Shown here in pieces: positions 8,348 to 17,658 of a stretch of DNA of 64,000 bases. Source of the DNA: Streptomyces mangrovisoli. Lineage in GTDB: Bacteria; Actinomycetota; Actinomycetes; Streptomycetales; Streptomycetaceae. A program made the translations under genes and the position numbers. The first letter of the stretch is position 1, and every line of letters begins with the position of its first letter. Where the stretch lies: NCBI RefSeq assembly GCF_000974985.2, contig NZ_LAVA02000023.1:22308-86307 (forward strand). The letters run 5' to 3'. The notes under the pieces were generated by a model. The model was given only the letters and a program-made list of their open reading frames with translations. It did no database searches and was not told the origin of the DNA.

Positions 8348-8788
8348 ATGCTGACGCGAATCGACCACATCGGGATCGCCTGCTTCGACCTCGACGCCAC
8401 CGTCGAGTTCTACCGGGCCACGTACGGCTTCGAGGTGTTCCACTCCGAGGTCAACGAGGAGCAGGGCGTGCGCGAGGCCATGCTCAAGATCAACGACACC
8501 TCCGACGGCGGCGCCTCCTACCTCCAGCTGCTCGAACCGACCCGCGAGGACTCCGCGGTCGGCAAGTGGCTGGCGAAGAACGGAGAGGGCGTCCATCACA
8601 TCGCTTTCGGTACGGCAGATGTCGACGGCGACTCGGCGGACATTCGGGACAAGGGCGTACGGGTGCTGTACGAGGAGCCACGACGCGGCTCCATGGGGTC
8701 GCGAATCACCTTCCTGCACCCCAAGGATTGCCACGGTGTCCTGACAGAACTGGTCACTTCGGCGGCTGTTGAGTCACCTGAGCACTGA
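8348..8788 (+). CDS. mce: Methylmalonyl-CoA epimerase
   Basis: A 146-residue enzyme of the VOC (glyoxalase/dioxygenase) fold that interconverts the S and R forms of methylmalonyl-CoA. Metal ligands are visible in R-I-D-H-I-G-I-A (His near residue 6), G-V-H-H-I-A-F-G and L-T-E-L-V near the C-terminus. Length is normal. It is divergent from thiolase-meaB across a 146-bp promoter region. Together with MeaB and a mutase outside the window it handles propionyl-CoA-derived units, which Streptomyces also use as polyketide precursors. Confidence 0.92.
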   Translation: MLTRIDHIGIACFDLDATVEFYRATYGFEVFHSEVNEEQGVREAMLKINDTSDGGASYLQLLEPTREDSAVGKWLAKNGEGVHHIAFGTADVDGDSADIRDKGVRVLYEEPRRGSMGSRITFLHPKDCHGVLTELVTSAAVESPEH

Positions 8789-8997
8789 CCCTCGTACATA
8801 TGGGCCGGTAGGGTTGGGGGCGGTCGCCTCGCCCAGCGGGGTGACCGCATTCCGGGGTCCGGTTTCGGGGGGCGAGCGTCGGGGCGGCAGCCCATGCTCC
8901 GCCGACGATCTGACACCATTCCCCGGGGGCCCCGTCCGGCGGATGGACGGAGCTCGTTTGGACAGGCCCACGACCAGGGGACGGATGGGACCGCGCA

Positions 8998-11900
8998 GTG
9001 CGGGGCTACGAACGCCAGGAGCGAGAGCCGGCGGCTGACGTCGACCACCTCTCTCGGTTCGAGGCCGAGATGGATCGGCTGAAGACCGAGCGGGAGAAGG
9101 CGATCCAGCACGCCGAGGACCTCGGCTACCAGGTCGAGGTGCTGCGCGCCAAGCTTCACGAGGCGCGCCGCACCATCATGTCCCGGCCCGCCTACGACAG
9201 CGGCGGCGGCGACATCGGCTACCAGGCCGAGCAGATGCTGCGGAACGCGCAGGTGCAGGCCGACCAGTTGCGCGCCGACGCCGAGCGCGAACTGAGTCAG
9301 GTCCGGGCGCAGACACAGCAGATCCTTCAGGAGCACGCCGAGCAGGCCGCGCGGCTCCAGGCCGAGCTGCACGCCGAGGCCGTGGCCCGCAGGCAGCAGC
9401 TCGACCAGGAGCTCGCCGAGCGCCGGCAGACCGTCGAGTCGCACGTCAACGAGAACGTGTCGTGGGCCGAGCAGTTGCGCGCCCGCAGCGAGTCGCAGGC
9501 CCGCCGGCTGGTCGAGGAGTCACGCGCGGAGGCCGAGCAGGCGCTCGCCGCGGCTCGCGCCGAGGCCGAGCGGGTCGCCGCCGAGGCCCGGCAGCGGTTG
9601 CAGAGCGACGCCGAGGCGGCCCGCGCGGAGGCGGAGCAGCTGCTGCGCCGCGCCCGCACGGACGCCGAGCGGCTGCTGAACGCCGCCTCCACCCAGGCCC
9701 AGGAGGCCACCGACCACGCCGAACGGCTGCGCAGCTCGACGGTGAACGAGTCGGAGTCCGCCCGCCGCGAGGCCACCGAGCTGAGCCGCGCCGCCGAGCA
9801 GCGGATGGCCGAGTCCGAGTCGGCGCTGCGCGAGGCGCGCGCCGAGGCGGAGAAGCTCCTCACCGAGGCGAAGGACTCCGCGGCCAAGTCCCTCTCCAGC
9901 GCCGAGTCGACCAACGAGCAGCGCACCCGCACCGCCAAGGAGCAGGTCGCCCGGCTGGTCAGCGAGGCCACCAAGGAGGCCGAGGCCACCAAGGCGGACG
10001 CCGAGCAGGTCGTCGCGGACGCCCGCACCGAGGCCGAGCGGATCATCGCGGAGGCGGCGGAGAAGGCCCGTACGCTCACCGCCGAGGAGAGCGCCACCCA
10101 GCTGTCGAAGGCGGCGAGGACCGCCGAGGACGTCCTGGACCGGGCCGCCGAGGACGCCCGCAACACCACCAAGGCCGCCGGCGAGGAGGCCGAGCGCATC
10201 CGCCGCGAGGCGGAGGCCGAGGCCGACCGGCTGCGCGCCGAGGCGCAGGACATCTCCGAGCAGCTCAAGGGCGCGGCGAAGGACGACACCAAGGAGTACC
10301 GCGCCAAGACCGTCGAGCTCCAGGAGGAGGCGCGGCGGCTGCGCGGCGAGGCCGAGCAGCTGCGCGCCGACGCCGTCGCCGAGGGCGAGCGGATCCGCGC
10401 CGAGGCCCGCCGCGAGGCGGTGCAGAAGATCGAGGAGGCCGCGAAGTCGGCCGAGGAGCTGCTGGCCAAGGCGAAGGTCGACGCGGACGAGCTGCGCCAG
10501 GCCGCCACCACGGACAGCGAGAAGGTCCGCACCGAGGCGATCGAGCGCGCCACCACGCTGCGCCGCCAGGCCGAGGAGACCCTCCAGCGCACCCGGCAGG
10601 AGGCCGAGCGGCACCGCGAGGAGATCGTCGAGCAGTCCGAGGGCATCCTCGCGGACGCCGAGCGGGCCGCGCGCGAACTGCGCGAGGAGACCGAGCAGAC
10701 GGTGGCGGCCCGGCTGGAGGACGCCTCCGACGAGCTGACCCGGCTGCACACCGAGGCCGAGGAGCGGGTGACCTCGGCCGAGCAGGCGCTCTCCGAGGCC
10801 CGTGAGGAGGCCGCGCGCATCCGCCGCGAGGCCGGCGAGGAGACGGAGCGGCTGCGCTCCGAGGCCGCCGAGCGGATCCGTACGCTGCGCGAGCAGGCGG
10901 AGACGGAGGCCGACCGGCTGCGCACCGAGGCCGCCGCGGACGCGTCCGCCTCCCGCGCGGAGGGCGAGAACGTCGCCGTACGGCTGCGTTCGGAGGCCGC
11001 GGCGGAGGCCGAGCGGCTGAAGACCGAGGCGCAGGAGACCGCCGACCGGGTGCGCGCGGAGGCCCAGGCCGCCGCCGAGCGCCTGGCCACGGAGGCCTCC
11101 GAGACGCTGGCCGCCGCCCAGGAGGAGGCCGCCCGGCGCCGCCGCGAGGCCGAGGAGCTCCTCGGCGACGCGCGGCAGGAGGCCGACCAGGAGCGCGAGC
11201 GGGCCCGCGAGCAGAGCGAGGAGCTGCTGGCGTCGGCGCGCAACCGCGTCGAGGAGGCCCAGACCGAGGCCGTACGGCTGGTCGAGGAGGCCGAGCGGCG
11301 CGCCACCGAGATGGTGTCGGCAGCCGAGCAGCACGCGCAGCAGGTGCGGGACTCCGTGTCCGGGCTGCACGAGCAGGCGCAGGAGGAGATCCAGGGCCTG
11401 AGGTCGGCCGCCGAGCACGCGGCGGAGCGCACCCGGCGGGAGGCCGAGGAGGAGTCCGACCGGGTCCGCGCCGACGCCTACGCGGAGCGCGAGCTGGCCA
11501 CGGAGGACGCCAATCGCGTGCGCCGCGAGGCCCGCGAGGAGACCGAGGCCGCCAAGTCGCTCGCCGAGCGCACGGTCGCCGAGGCCATCGCCGAGTCGGA
11601 CCGGCTGCGTTCGGACGCGGCCGACCACGCCCAGCGGGTGCGCACCGAGGCGTCGGACGCCATCGCGCAGGCCGACCAGGACGCCACCCGCACCCGCGCC
11701 GAGGCCCGCGAGGACGCCAACCGGATGCGGTCGGACGCGGCGACGCAGGTCGACACCCTCATCTCGGAGGCGCGCGGCGAGGCCGAGCGGCTCCAGACGG
11801 AGACCGCGCAGGAGGCCGAGCGGGTGCGGACCGAGTCGGTGGCCCAGGCCGAACAGCTGATCTCGGATGCCACCGGCGACGCGGAGCGGCTGCGGGCCGA

Positions 11901-12852
11901 GGCCGCGGAGGCGGTCGGCACGGCGCGCCAGCACGCGGAGCGGACGCGGATCGAGGCCGTACGGCGCAAGGCCGACGCGGAGGCGGAGGCGGAGCGGATG
12001 CTCAACGCCGCCCGCGAGGAGTCCGAGCGGACGCTGGACGAGGCCCGCAAGGACGCCAACAAGCGGCGCTCCGAGGCGGCCGAGCAGGTCGACACGCTCA
12101 TCACGGAGACCGCGGCCGAGGCGGACAAGCTGCTCGCCGAGGCGCAGCAGCAGGCGCAGCAGGCCACCGCGGACGCCGAGTCGCAGGCCGACACCATGGT
12201 CGGCGCGGCCCGCAACGAGGCGGAGCGGCTGGTCTCCGAGGCGACCGTCGAGGGCAACACCCTGGTGGAGAAGTCCCGCACGGACGCGGACGAGCTGCTC
12301 GTCGGCGCCCGTCGCGACGCGACCGCCATAAGGGAACGGGCGGAGGAGCTGCGGGACCGCATCACCAGCGAGATCGAGTCGCTGCACGAGCGGGCCCGGC
12401 GCGAGGCCGCCGAGACCATGAAGTCGACCGGCGACCGCTGCGACGCGCTGATCAAGGCCGCCGAGGAGCAGCTCGCCAAGGCGCAGGCAAAGGCCAAGGA
12501 GATCGTCTCGGAGGCCAACTCCGAGGCGGGCAAGGTCCGTATCGCCGCCGTCAAGAAGGCCGAGGGGCTGCTCAAGGAGGCCGAGCAGAAGAAGGCCAAG
12601 CTGGTCAAGGAGGCCGAGGACCTCAGGGCCGAGGCGATCCACGAGGCCCGGGAGACGGTCGAGGAGGGCAAGCGCGAGCTGGAGACCCTCGTACGGCGCC
12701 GGCAGAACATCAACGCCGAGATCTCCCGTGTCCAGGACGTCCTGGAGGCGCTGGAGTCGTTCGAGGCGCCCGGTGGCGCCAAGGACGGCGGGGCCAAGGC
12801 CGGCACGACCGTGGGCGCGCCCCGTTCGGGCGGCAAGGCGGCGGACGGCTGA
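8998..12852 (+). CDS. scy: Scy, giant coiled-coil cytoskeletal polarity protein
   Basis: A 1284-residue protein made almost wholly of Ala, Glu, Arg and Gln. In Streptomyces, Scy scaffolds the tip-organising centre with DivIVA and FilP and sets polar growth and branching. After a short N-terminus (M-R-G-Y-E-R-Q-E-R-E-P-A-A-D-V-D-H) comes a brief conventional coiled-coil start (L-S-R-F-E-A-E-M-D-R-L-K-T-E-R-E-K). Long repeats such as R-x-E-A-E-x-E-A-E-R-L-R-x-E-A follow, consistent with the 51-residue hendecad-based pattern known for this class. The C-terminus is a Gly/Ala/Lys-rich tail. The start is GTG 8998. It lies upstream of filP, with 308 bp between them. Confidence 0.95.
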   Translation: MRGYERQEREPAADVDHLSRFEAEMDRLKTEREKAIQHAEDLGYQVEVLRAKLHEARRTIMSRPAYDSGGGDIGYQAEQMLRNAQVQADQLRADAERELSQVRAQTQQILQEHAEQAARLQAELHAEAVARRQQLDQELAERRQTVESHVNENVSWAEQLRARSESQARRLVEESRAEAEQALAAARAEAERVAAEARQRLQSDAEAARAEAEQLLRRARTDAERLLNAASTQAQEATDHAERLRSSTVNESESARREATELSRAAEQRMAESESALREARAEAEKLLTEAKDSAAKSLSSAESTNEQRTRTAKEQVARLVSEATKEAEATKADAEQVVADARTEAERIIAEAAEKARTLTAEESATQLSKAARTAEDVLDRAAEDARNTTKAAGEEAERIRREAEAEADRLRAEAQDISEQLKGAAKDDTKEYRAKTVELQEEARRLRGEAEQLRADAVAEGERIRAEARREAVQKIEEAAKSAEELLAKAKVDADELRQAATTDSEKVRTEAIERATTLRRQAEETLQRTRQEAERHREEIVEQSEGILADAERAARELREETEQTVAARLEDASDELTRLHTEAEERVTSAEQALSEAREEAARIRREAGEETERLRSEAAERIRTLREQAETEADRLRTEAAADASASRAEGENVAVRLRSEAAAEAERLKTEAQETADRVRAEAQAAAERLATEASETLAAAQEEAARRRREAEELLGDARQEADQERERAREQSEELLASARNRVEEAQTEAVRLVEEAERRATEMVSAAEQHAQQVRDSVSGLHEQAQEEIQGLRSAAEHAAERTRREAEEESDRVRADAYAERELATEDANRVRREAREETEAAKSLAERTVAEAIAESDRLRSDAADHAQRVRTEASDAIAQADQDATRTRAEAREDANRMRSDAATQVDTLISEARGEAERLQTETAQEAERVRTESVAQAEQLISDATGDAERLRAEAAEAVGTARQHAERTRIEAVRRKADAEAEAERMLNAAREESERTLDEARKDANKRRSEAAEQVDTLITETAAEADKLLAEAQQQAQQATADAESQADTMVGAARNEAERLVSEATVEGNTLVEKSRTDADELLVGARRDATAIRERAEELRDRITSEIESLHERARREAAETMKSTGDRCDALIKAAEEQLAKAQAKAKEIVSEANSEAGKVRIAAVKKAEGLLKEAEQKKAKLVKEAEDLRAEAIHEARETVEEGKRELETLVRRRQNINAEISRVQDVLEALESFEAPGGAKDGGAKAGTTVGAPRSGGKAADG

Positions 12853-12879
12853 CGCGAGCGGCCGTCCACGGGGGCGGAG

Positions 12880-12993
12880 GGTTTCCGTCGAAGCGTGCGG
12901 CTTACACGGAAGCGGGGGGTTTCCGCGAGAGCGTGAGGTTTCCGTGAGAGCGTGAAATTTCCGTGGGAGCGGGTGTTTCTGTGGTGATCCTTT
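12880..12993. repeat. 19-bp tandem repeat between scy and filP
   Basis: Five contiguous 19-bp units (12880-12898, 12899-12917, 12918-12936, 12937-12955, 12956-12974) plus a degenerate sixth. The two central units, GGTTTCCGCGAGAGCGTGA and GGTTTCCGTGAGAGCGTGA, differ at one base. The repeat fills much of the 308-bp gap between scy and filP. The remainder holds AT-richer DNA around 13010-13110 that probably carries the filP promoter, and a GTGTCAT/ATGACAC inverted repeat at 13061-13067 and 13095-13101. Confidence 0.8.
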
Positions 12994-13160
12994 GAGGCGG
13001 CTTCTGGGGCATTTGACCCGGTCTTTGGCAAGCTGTCCTACGGTGAGCCACTCAAAAGGGGTGTCATTCTCCAGATCAAACACGTATCCGCTCGATGACA
13101 CACCGCTTCGGCCCCTAGGATTCCCCCTATCACCTCACCGGTCTCATCGACAGGAACCCC

Positions 13161-14099
13161 ATGAGCGACACTTCCCCCTACGGCTTCGAGCTTGTGCGGC
13201 GTGGGTACGACCGCGCTCAGGTGGACGAACGGATCTCCAAGCTCGTCTCCGACCGTGACAGCGCTCTCGCCCGCATCACCGCTCTGGAAAAGCGCATCGA
13301 GGAGCTCCACCTCGAAACGCAGAACGCTCAGGCCCAGGTGAGCGACGCGGAGCCGTCGTACGCCGGTCTCGGCGCGCGGGTCGAGAAGATTCTGCGCCTG
13401 GCCGAGGAAGAGGCCAAGGACCTGCGTGACGAGGCGCGTCGCGCCGCCGAGCAGCACCGCGAGCTCGCGGAGTCGGCTGCCCAGCAGGTCCGCAACGACG
13501 CGGAGTCGTTCGCCGCCGAGCGCAAGTCCAAGGCCGAGGACGAGGGCGTCCGGATCGTCGAGAAGGCCAAGAGTGACGCCTCGCAGCTGCGTTCCGAGGC
13601 GCAGAAGGACGCGCAGTCCAAGCGTGAGGAGGCCGACGCCCTCTTCGAGGAGACGCGTGCGAAGGCCGCCCAGGCCGCCGCGGACTTCGAGACCAACCTC
13701 GCCAAGCGCCGCGAGCAGTCCGAGCGCGACCTCGCCTCGCGTCAGCAGAAGGCGGAGAAGCGTCTCGCGGAGATCGAGCACCGTGCGGAGCAGCTGCGCC
13801 TGGAGGCCGAGAAGCTGCGCACGGACGCCGAGCGCCGGGCCCGCCAGACCGTCGAGACGGCGCAGCGTCAGGCCGAGGACATCGTGGCCGACGCGAACGC
13901 CAAGGCCGACCGGATCCGTTCGGAATCCGAGCGCGAGCTGGCCGCTCTCACCAACCGTCGCGACAGCATCAACGCGCAGCTGACGAACGTGCGCGAGATG
14001 CTGGCCACGCTGACGGGTGCCGCGGTGGCCGCCGCGAGCACGCCGGCCGTGGACGACGAGCCGATCTCCCGCGGAGTTCCGGCCCAGCAGTCCCGCTGA
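13161..14099 (+). CDS. filP: FilP, intermediate filament-like coiled-coil protein
   Basis: A 312-residue coiled-coil protein that forms cytoskeletal filaments giving hyphal tips rigidity and that interacts with DivIVA and Scy. The N-terminus (M-S-D-T-S-P-Y-G-F-E-L-V-R-R-G-Y-D-R-A-Q-V-D-E-R-I) resembles a DivIVA-type domain start. A rod rich in A-E-x-x-A-x-x-L-R follows from about residue 25 to 285, with a short tail. Older records call such proteins cellulose-binding proteins. Its rod shares the repeat style of Scy. The start ATG follows AGGAACCCC. A repeat cluster follows its stop. Confidence 0.95.
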   Translation: MSDTSPYGFELVRRGYDRAQVDERISKLVSDRDSALARITALEKRIEELHLETQNAQAQVSDAEPSYAGLGARVEKILRLAEEEAKDLRDEARRAAEQHRELAESAAQQVRNDAESFAAERKSKAEDEGVRIVEKAKSDASQLRSEAQKDAQSKREEADALFEETRAKAAQAAADFETNLAKRREQSERDLASRQQKAEKRLAEIEHRAEQLRLEAEKLRTDAERRARQTVETAQRQAEDIVADANAKADRIRSESERELAALTNRRDSINAQLTNVREMLATLTGAAVAAASTPAVDDEPISRGVPAQQSR

Positions 14100-14184
14100 C
14101 GCCCGGTCCCACCCGGCCCACGGCCCGCACCCCTGCACCCCGGGGCGCGGGCCGTCGCGTTCCCCCGCGGCCCGGTGGGGGCTG

Positions 14185-14389
14185 ATCGCGCAGTTCCCCG
14201 CGCCCCTAAAAACGGGGCCCAGCGCCACCCACCTAAGGGGCGCGGGGAACTGCGCGACCAGCCCGCCACGGCCCGCGGACGACGACGTACCCCTGCCCCC
14301 ACCCCCCTCAGGGGCGCGGGGAACTGCGCGACAAGCCACGACGAAGGCGCGCGGGCAAACCCACCCCAGGGGCGCGGGGAACTGCGCGA
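14185..14389. repeat. Dispersed palindromic repeat, cluster 2 (four copies)
   Basis: Copies of the same 22-bp repeat as at 5881: one inverted at 14185-14206 and three direct at 14236-14257, 14310-14331 and 14368-14389. The first inverted and direct pair can form a ~22-bp stem. Segments like CCACGGCCCGCGGACGACGACG after the copy at 14257 match the tails seen elsewhere. The cluster fills most of the 370-bp gap between filP and the ABC operon; nothing gene-like is present in the gap. Confidence 0.85.
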
Positions 14390-14469
14390 CCGGCTACGAC
14401 GGGCCCGCAGGCTCATATCCGGCCCGCGGCCAAGTGGCAGGCCCAGGCACAGCGCCTTAGCGTTACCGC

Positions 14470-15438
14470 ATGATCGAGCTCGAGGGCCTGACCAAGCGCT
14501 ACGGCGACAAGGTGGCGGTCGACAGCCTCTCCTTCTCCGTCCGTCCGGGCCTGATCACCGGCTTCCTCGGCCCCAACGGCGCGGGCAAGTCCACCACCAT
14601 GCGGATGATCCTCGGTCTCGACCACCCCACCGCGGGCGACGTCCGCATCGACGGCCGGCACTACGACCGGCTGAAGGACCCGCTGAAATACATCGGCGCG
14701 CTGCTCGACGCGAAGGCCGTGCACGGCGGCCGCAGCGCCTACAACCACCTGCTGTGCCTCGCGCAGAGCAACGGCATCCCGAACCAGCGGGTGGCCGAGG
14801 TCCTGGACACGGTGGGTCTGACGGCCGTGGCGCGCAAGAAGGCCAAGGGCTTCTCGCTCGGCATGGGCCAGCGCCTCGGCATCGCGGGCGCCCTGCTCGG
14901 CGATCCCCGCATCCTCATGTTCGACGAGCCGGTCAACGGCCTCGACCCCGAGGGCATCCACTGGATCCGCAACCTGATGAAGTCCCTCGCCGCCCAGGGC
15001 CGTACGGTCTTCGTCTCCTCGCACCTGATGAGCGAGATGGCGCTGACCGCGGACCACCTGGTGGTGATCGGGCAGGGCCGGCTGCTCGCCGACACCTCCA
15101 TGGCCGACTTCATCCACCGCAACTCGCGGTCGTACGTCCAGATCCGCACCCCCCAGCGCGAGCGGATGCTGGATCTGCTGCACGACGCGGGGGTCACGGT
15201 CGTCGAGGCCGGCACCGGGGCGCTGGAGGTGGACGGCGGCAAGGCCGAGCAGCTCGGCGAGCTCGCCGCGCGCAACCAGATCGTGCTGCACGAGCTGAGC
15301 CCCCAGCAGGCGTCCCTGGAGGAGGCGTTCATGCAGCTCACCGCCGAGTCGGTGGAGTACCACGCGCACACCGACAGCCCGCAGCCCGAGCCGGCGCAGC
15401 CGCACCCGTGGGGCGACGACTGGCAGAAGGAGCGGTGA
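14470..15438 (+). CDS. ABC transporter ATP-binding protein (exporter pair 1)
   Basis: A 322-residue ABC ATPase of the CcmA/DRA type. Walker A is G-P-N-G-A-G-K-S (residues 34-41), the signature region is F-S-L-G-M-G-Q-R-L-G (a variant of LSGGQ), and Walker B is I-L-M-F-D-E-P-V-N-G-L-D-P. The switch His is in V-S-S-H-L-M-S-E-M. A C-terminal ~90-residue extension follows the nucleotide-binding domain. The stop overlaps the permease start by one base (TGATG). It is strongly similar in layout to the ATPase at 16324, suggesting a tandem duplication. Substrate unknown. Confidence 0.9.
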   Translation: MIELEGLTKRYGDKVAVDSLSFSVRPGLITGFLGPNGAGKSTTMRMILGLDHPTAGDVRIDGRHYDRLKDPLKYIGALLDAKAVHGGRSAYNHLLCLAQSNGIPNQRVAEVLDTVGLTAVARKKAKGFSLGMGQRLGIAGALLGDPRILMFDEPVNGLDPEGIHWIRNLMKSLAAQGRTVFVSSHLMSEMALTADHLVVIGQGRLLADTSMADFIHRNSRSYVQIRTPQRERMLDLLHDAGVTVVEAGTGALEVDGGKAEQLGELAARNQIVLHELSPQQASLEEAFMQLTAESVEYHAHTDSPQPEPAQPHPWGDDWQKER

Positions 15439-16208
15439 TGGCGACGGGCCAGGTCGTCCGCTCCGAGTGGACCAAGATCCGTTCGGTGGCCTCCACCGTG
15501 TGGACGCTCTCCCTCGCCGTGATCGTCACGATCGCGCTGGGGATGCTGATCTCCGCCCTGTCGAGCAGTCAGTACGACAACATGTCCCGGCAGGACCGGC
15601 TGTCGTTCGACCCGACCTACATCAGCTTCGCGGGGATGAGCCTCGGACAGCTCGCCATGATCGTGTTCGGGGTGCTGGTGGTCTCCAACGAGTACAGCAC
15701 CGGCATGATCCGCACCTCGCTGGCCGCGGTGCCGCAGCGCGGCGCCTTCCTGTTCAGCAAGATCGCGGTGGCCGCCGGGCTCGCGCTGGTGGTCGGCCTG
15801 GCCACGAGTTTCGCCGCGTTCTTCCTCGGCCAGGCGGTGCTCGGCACGCACCGCACGCACATCGGGGACCCGGGCGTGCTGCGCGCGGTGATCGGCGGCG
15901 GCCTGTACATGACCCTCATCGCGGTCTTCTCCATGGGCGTCGCCGCGATGCTGCGCTCGCCCATGCTCTCCCTCGGCATCCTGATGCCGTTCTTCTTCCT
16001 GATCTCCAACATCCTCGGCAACGTCCCCGCCACCAAGAAGGTCGGGCGCTATCTGCCGGACCAGGCGGGCAGCCGGATCATGCGCGTGGTGCCGGAGATC
16101 GGCGACCACACCCCCTACGGCCCCTGGGGCGGTCTGGGGATCATGGTGCTGTGGGTGGTCGCGGCGCTGGTCGGCGGCTACACGCTGCTGAAGCGGCGAG
16201 ACGCATAG
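15438..16208 (+). CDS. ABC transporter permease (exporter pair 1)
   Basis: A 256-residue ABC-2 type membrane subunit with about six hydrophobic helices. It opens with the motif S-E-W-T-K-I-R-S-V-A-S-T-V-W-T-L common to actinobacterial ABC-2 permeases. The central S-N-E-Y-S-T-G-M-I-R-T-S-L stretch is characteristic. The final residues L-L-K-R-R-D-A follow the last helix. The start is ATG 15438 inside the preceding stop. It pairs with the ATPase at 14470 as a homodimeric exporter. Substrate unknown. Confidence 0.9.
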   Translation: MATGQVVRSEWTKIRSVASTVWTLSLAVIVTIALGMLISALSSSQYDNMSRQDRLSFDPTYISFAGMSLGQLAMIVFGVLVVSNEYSTGMIRTSLAAVPQRGAFLFSKIAVAAGLALVVGLATSFAAFFLGQAVLGTHRTHIGDPGVLRAVIGGGLYMTLIAVFSMGVAAMLRSPMLSLGILMPFFFLISNILGNVPATKKVGRYLPDQAGSRIMRVVPEIGDHTPYGPWGGLGIMVLWVVAALVGGYTLLKRRDA

Positions 16209-16323
16209 CGAACCCCTGCGGAACGATCATTTTTTACTTCCGCTTGAGCGGAACCGTCATCGCCTCGATAAGCTCCTAAGCCTTACGGGGGCGTGTGCCC
16301 CGCTGTCCTGAACCTTTCGATGG

Positions 16324-17658
16324 GTGCGGAGCATGATCGAGGCTGTCGGCCTGACCAAGAGCTACGGCTCCAAGACCGCTGTGTACAACCTGTCCTTCCA
16401 GGTGCGGCCCGGCGCCGTCACCGGCTTCCTGGGCCCGAACGGTTCCGGCAAGTCGACGACGATGCGGATGATCCTCGGCCTGGACAACCCGACCGCGGGC
16501 ACCGTGACCATCGGCGGCTACCCCTACCGCAAGCTGCCCAACGCCCCCCGTCAGGTGGGTGCCCTGCTCGACGCCAAGGCGGTGCACGGCGGCCGGCACG
16601 CGCGCAACCATCTGCTCTGCCTCGCCCAGCTCTCCGGCATCCCGGCCCGCCGGGTCGACGAGGTGCTCGGCGTGGTCGGCCTCCAGGACGTGGCCCGCAA
16701 GCGCTCCAAGGGCTTCTCGCTCGGCATGGGCCAGCGGCTCGGCATCGCCGCCGCGCTCCTCGGCGACCCCCAGGTGCTGCTCTTCGACGAGCCCGTGAAC
16801 GGTCTCGACCCCGAGGGCATCCTCTGGGTGCGCAATCTGATGAAGTCGCTGGCCGCGGAGGGCCGGACGGTGTTCGTCTCCAGTCACCTGATGAGCGAGA
16901 TGGCACTCACCGCCGACCACCTCATCGTGATCGGGCGCGGTCAGCTTCTGGCCGACATGAGCGTGAAGGACTTCATCTCGACCAACTCCGCGGACTTCGC
17001 GCGCGTGCGCACCCCGGACACCGAGCCGCAGCTGCGCGAGAAGCTGACGTCCGCGCTCACCGAGGCCGGCGGCCACGTGCTGCCCGAGCAGGACGGCGCC
17101 CTGCGCGTCACCGGGCTGGCGCTGCCCCGCATCAGCGACATCGCGCACGACACCGACGTACGGCTGTGGGAGCTGTCGCCGCACCAGGCGTCCCTGGAGG
17201 AGGCGTACATGCGGATGACGCAGGGCGCCGTCGACTACCGCTCCACGACCGACCAGAAGGCGGGCCTCATGCAGGCCCCGCCGCCCGGCTTCCAGCCGCC
17301 CATGCCGGTCCCCGGCCAGGGCCAGCCCGGCTGGTACGCACCGCCGCCGCCCCAGCAGGGCGGGCAGCCCTTCGCGCCGCCCCAGGGACAGCCGAGCCCG
17401 TACGGCCCCGGCCCGGCGAACCCCTACGCTCCCCCGGCCGCCACCCCGGGGCCCTACGGCGCCCCCGGCGCCCCGAACCCGTACGCGGCGCCCGCCCCGG
17501 TGGCCCCGGCTCCGGCCCAGCCGCCCGCCGCGGCCCCGGCACCGGCCCCCGCGGCCGCGCCCGCCGCACCGGCCGCGCCCGCCGCCGTTCCTTCCGCCGC
17601 CCCCTCCGCCGCCGCGGAGCCCGCCGCCGACCTGACCAAGCCCGAGGACGCCCGATGA
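16324..17658 (+). CDS. ABC transporter ATP-binding protein with Pro-rich tail (exporter pair 2)
   Basis: A 444-residue ABC ATPase. Walker A is G-P-N-G-S-G-K-S, the signature F-S-L-G-M-G-Q-R-L-G, and Walker B V-L-L-F-D-E-P-V-N-G-L-D-P. It has a tail absent from pair 1: from about residue 305 the sequence is Pro/Ala/Gly-rich with repeated P-Y-G-P, P-Y-A-P-P and P-Y-A-A-P blocks, then poly-Ala/Pro. This is clearly disordered. The start is GTG 16324 or ATG 16333; no strong ribosome site favours either. The stop overlaps the next start as ATGA. Confidence 0.9.
   Translation: MRSMIEAVGLTKSYGSKTAVYNLSFQVRPGAVTGFLGPNGSGKSTTMRMILGLDNPTAGTVTIGGYPYRKLPNAPRQVGALLDAKAVHGGRHARNHLLCLAQLSGIPARRVDEVLGVVGLQDVARKRSKGFSLGMGQRLGIAAALLGDPQVLLFDEPVNGLDPEGILWVRNLMKSLAAEGRTVFVSSHLMSEMALTADHLIVIGRGQLLADMSVKDFISTNSADFARVRTPDTEPQLREKLTSALTEAGGHVLPEQDGALRVTGLALPRISDIAHDTDVRLWELSPHQASLEEAYMRMTQGAVDYRSTTDQKAGLMQAPPPGFQPPMPVPGQGQPGWYAPPPPQQGGQPFAPPQGQPSPYGPGPANPYAPPAATPGPYGAPGAPNPYAAPAPVAPAPAQPPAAAPAPAPAAAPAAPAAPAAVPSAAPSAAAEPAADLTKPEDAR

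Noticed and set aside
9000..12800. Repeats in scy considered as a CRISPR-like or DNA repeat array
   Set aside because: The periodicity is at protein level (coiled-coil repeats), with no conserved direct-repeat plus spacer structure.
9520..13101. Very long minus-strand open frames (up to ~1190 codons) opposite scy
   Set aside because: They arise because scy has strong third-position G/C bias and a periodic Glu/Ala/Arg composition. The translations are Leu/Gly/Arg-rich with no domain and no ribosome site.
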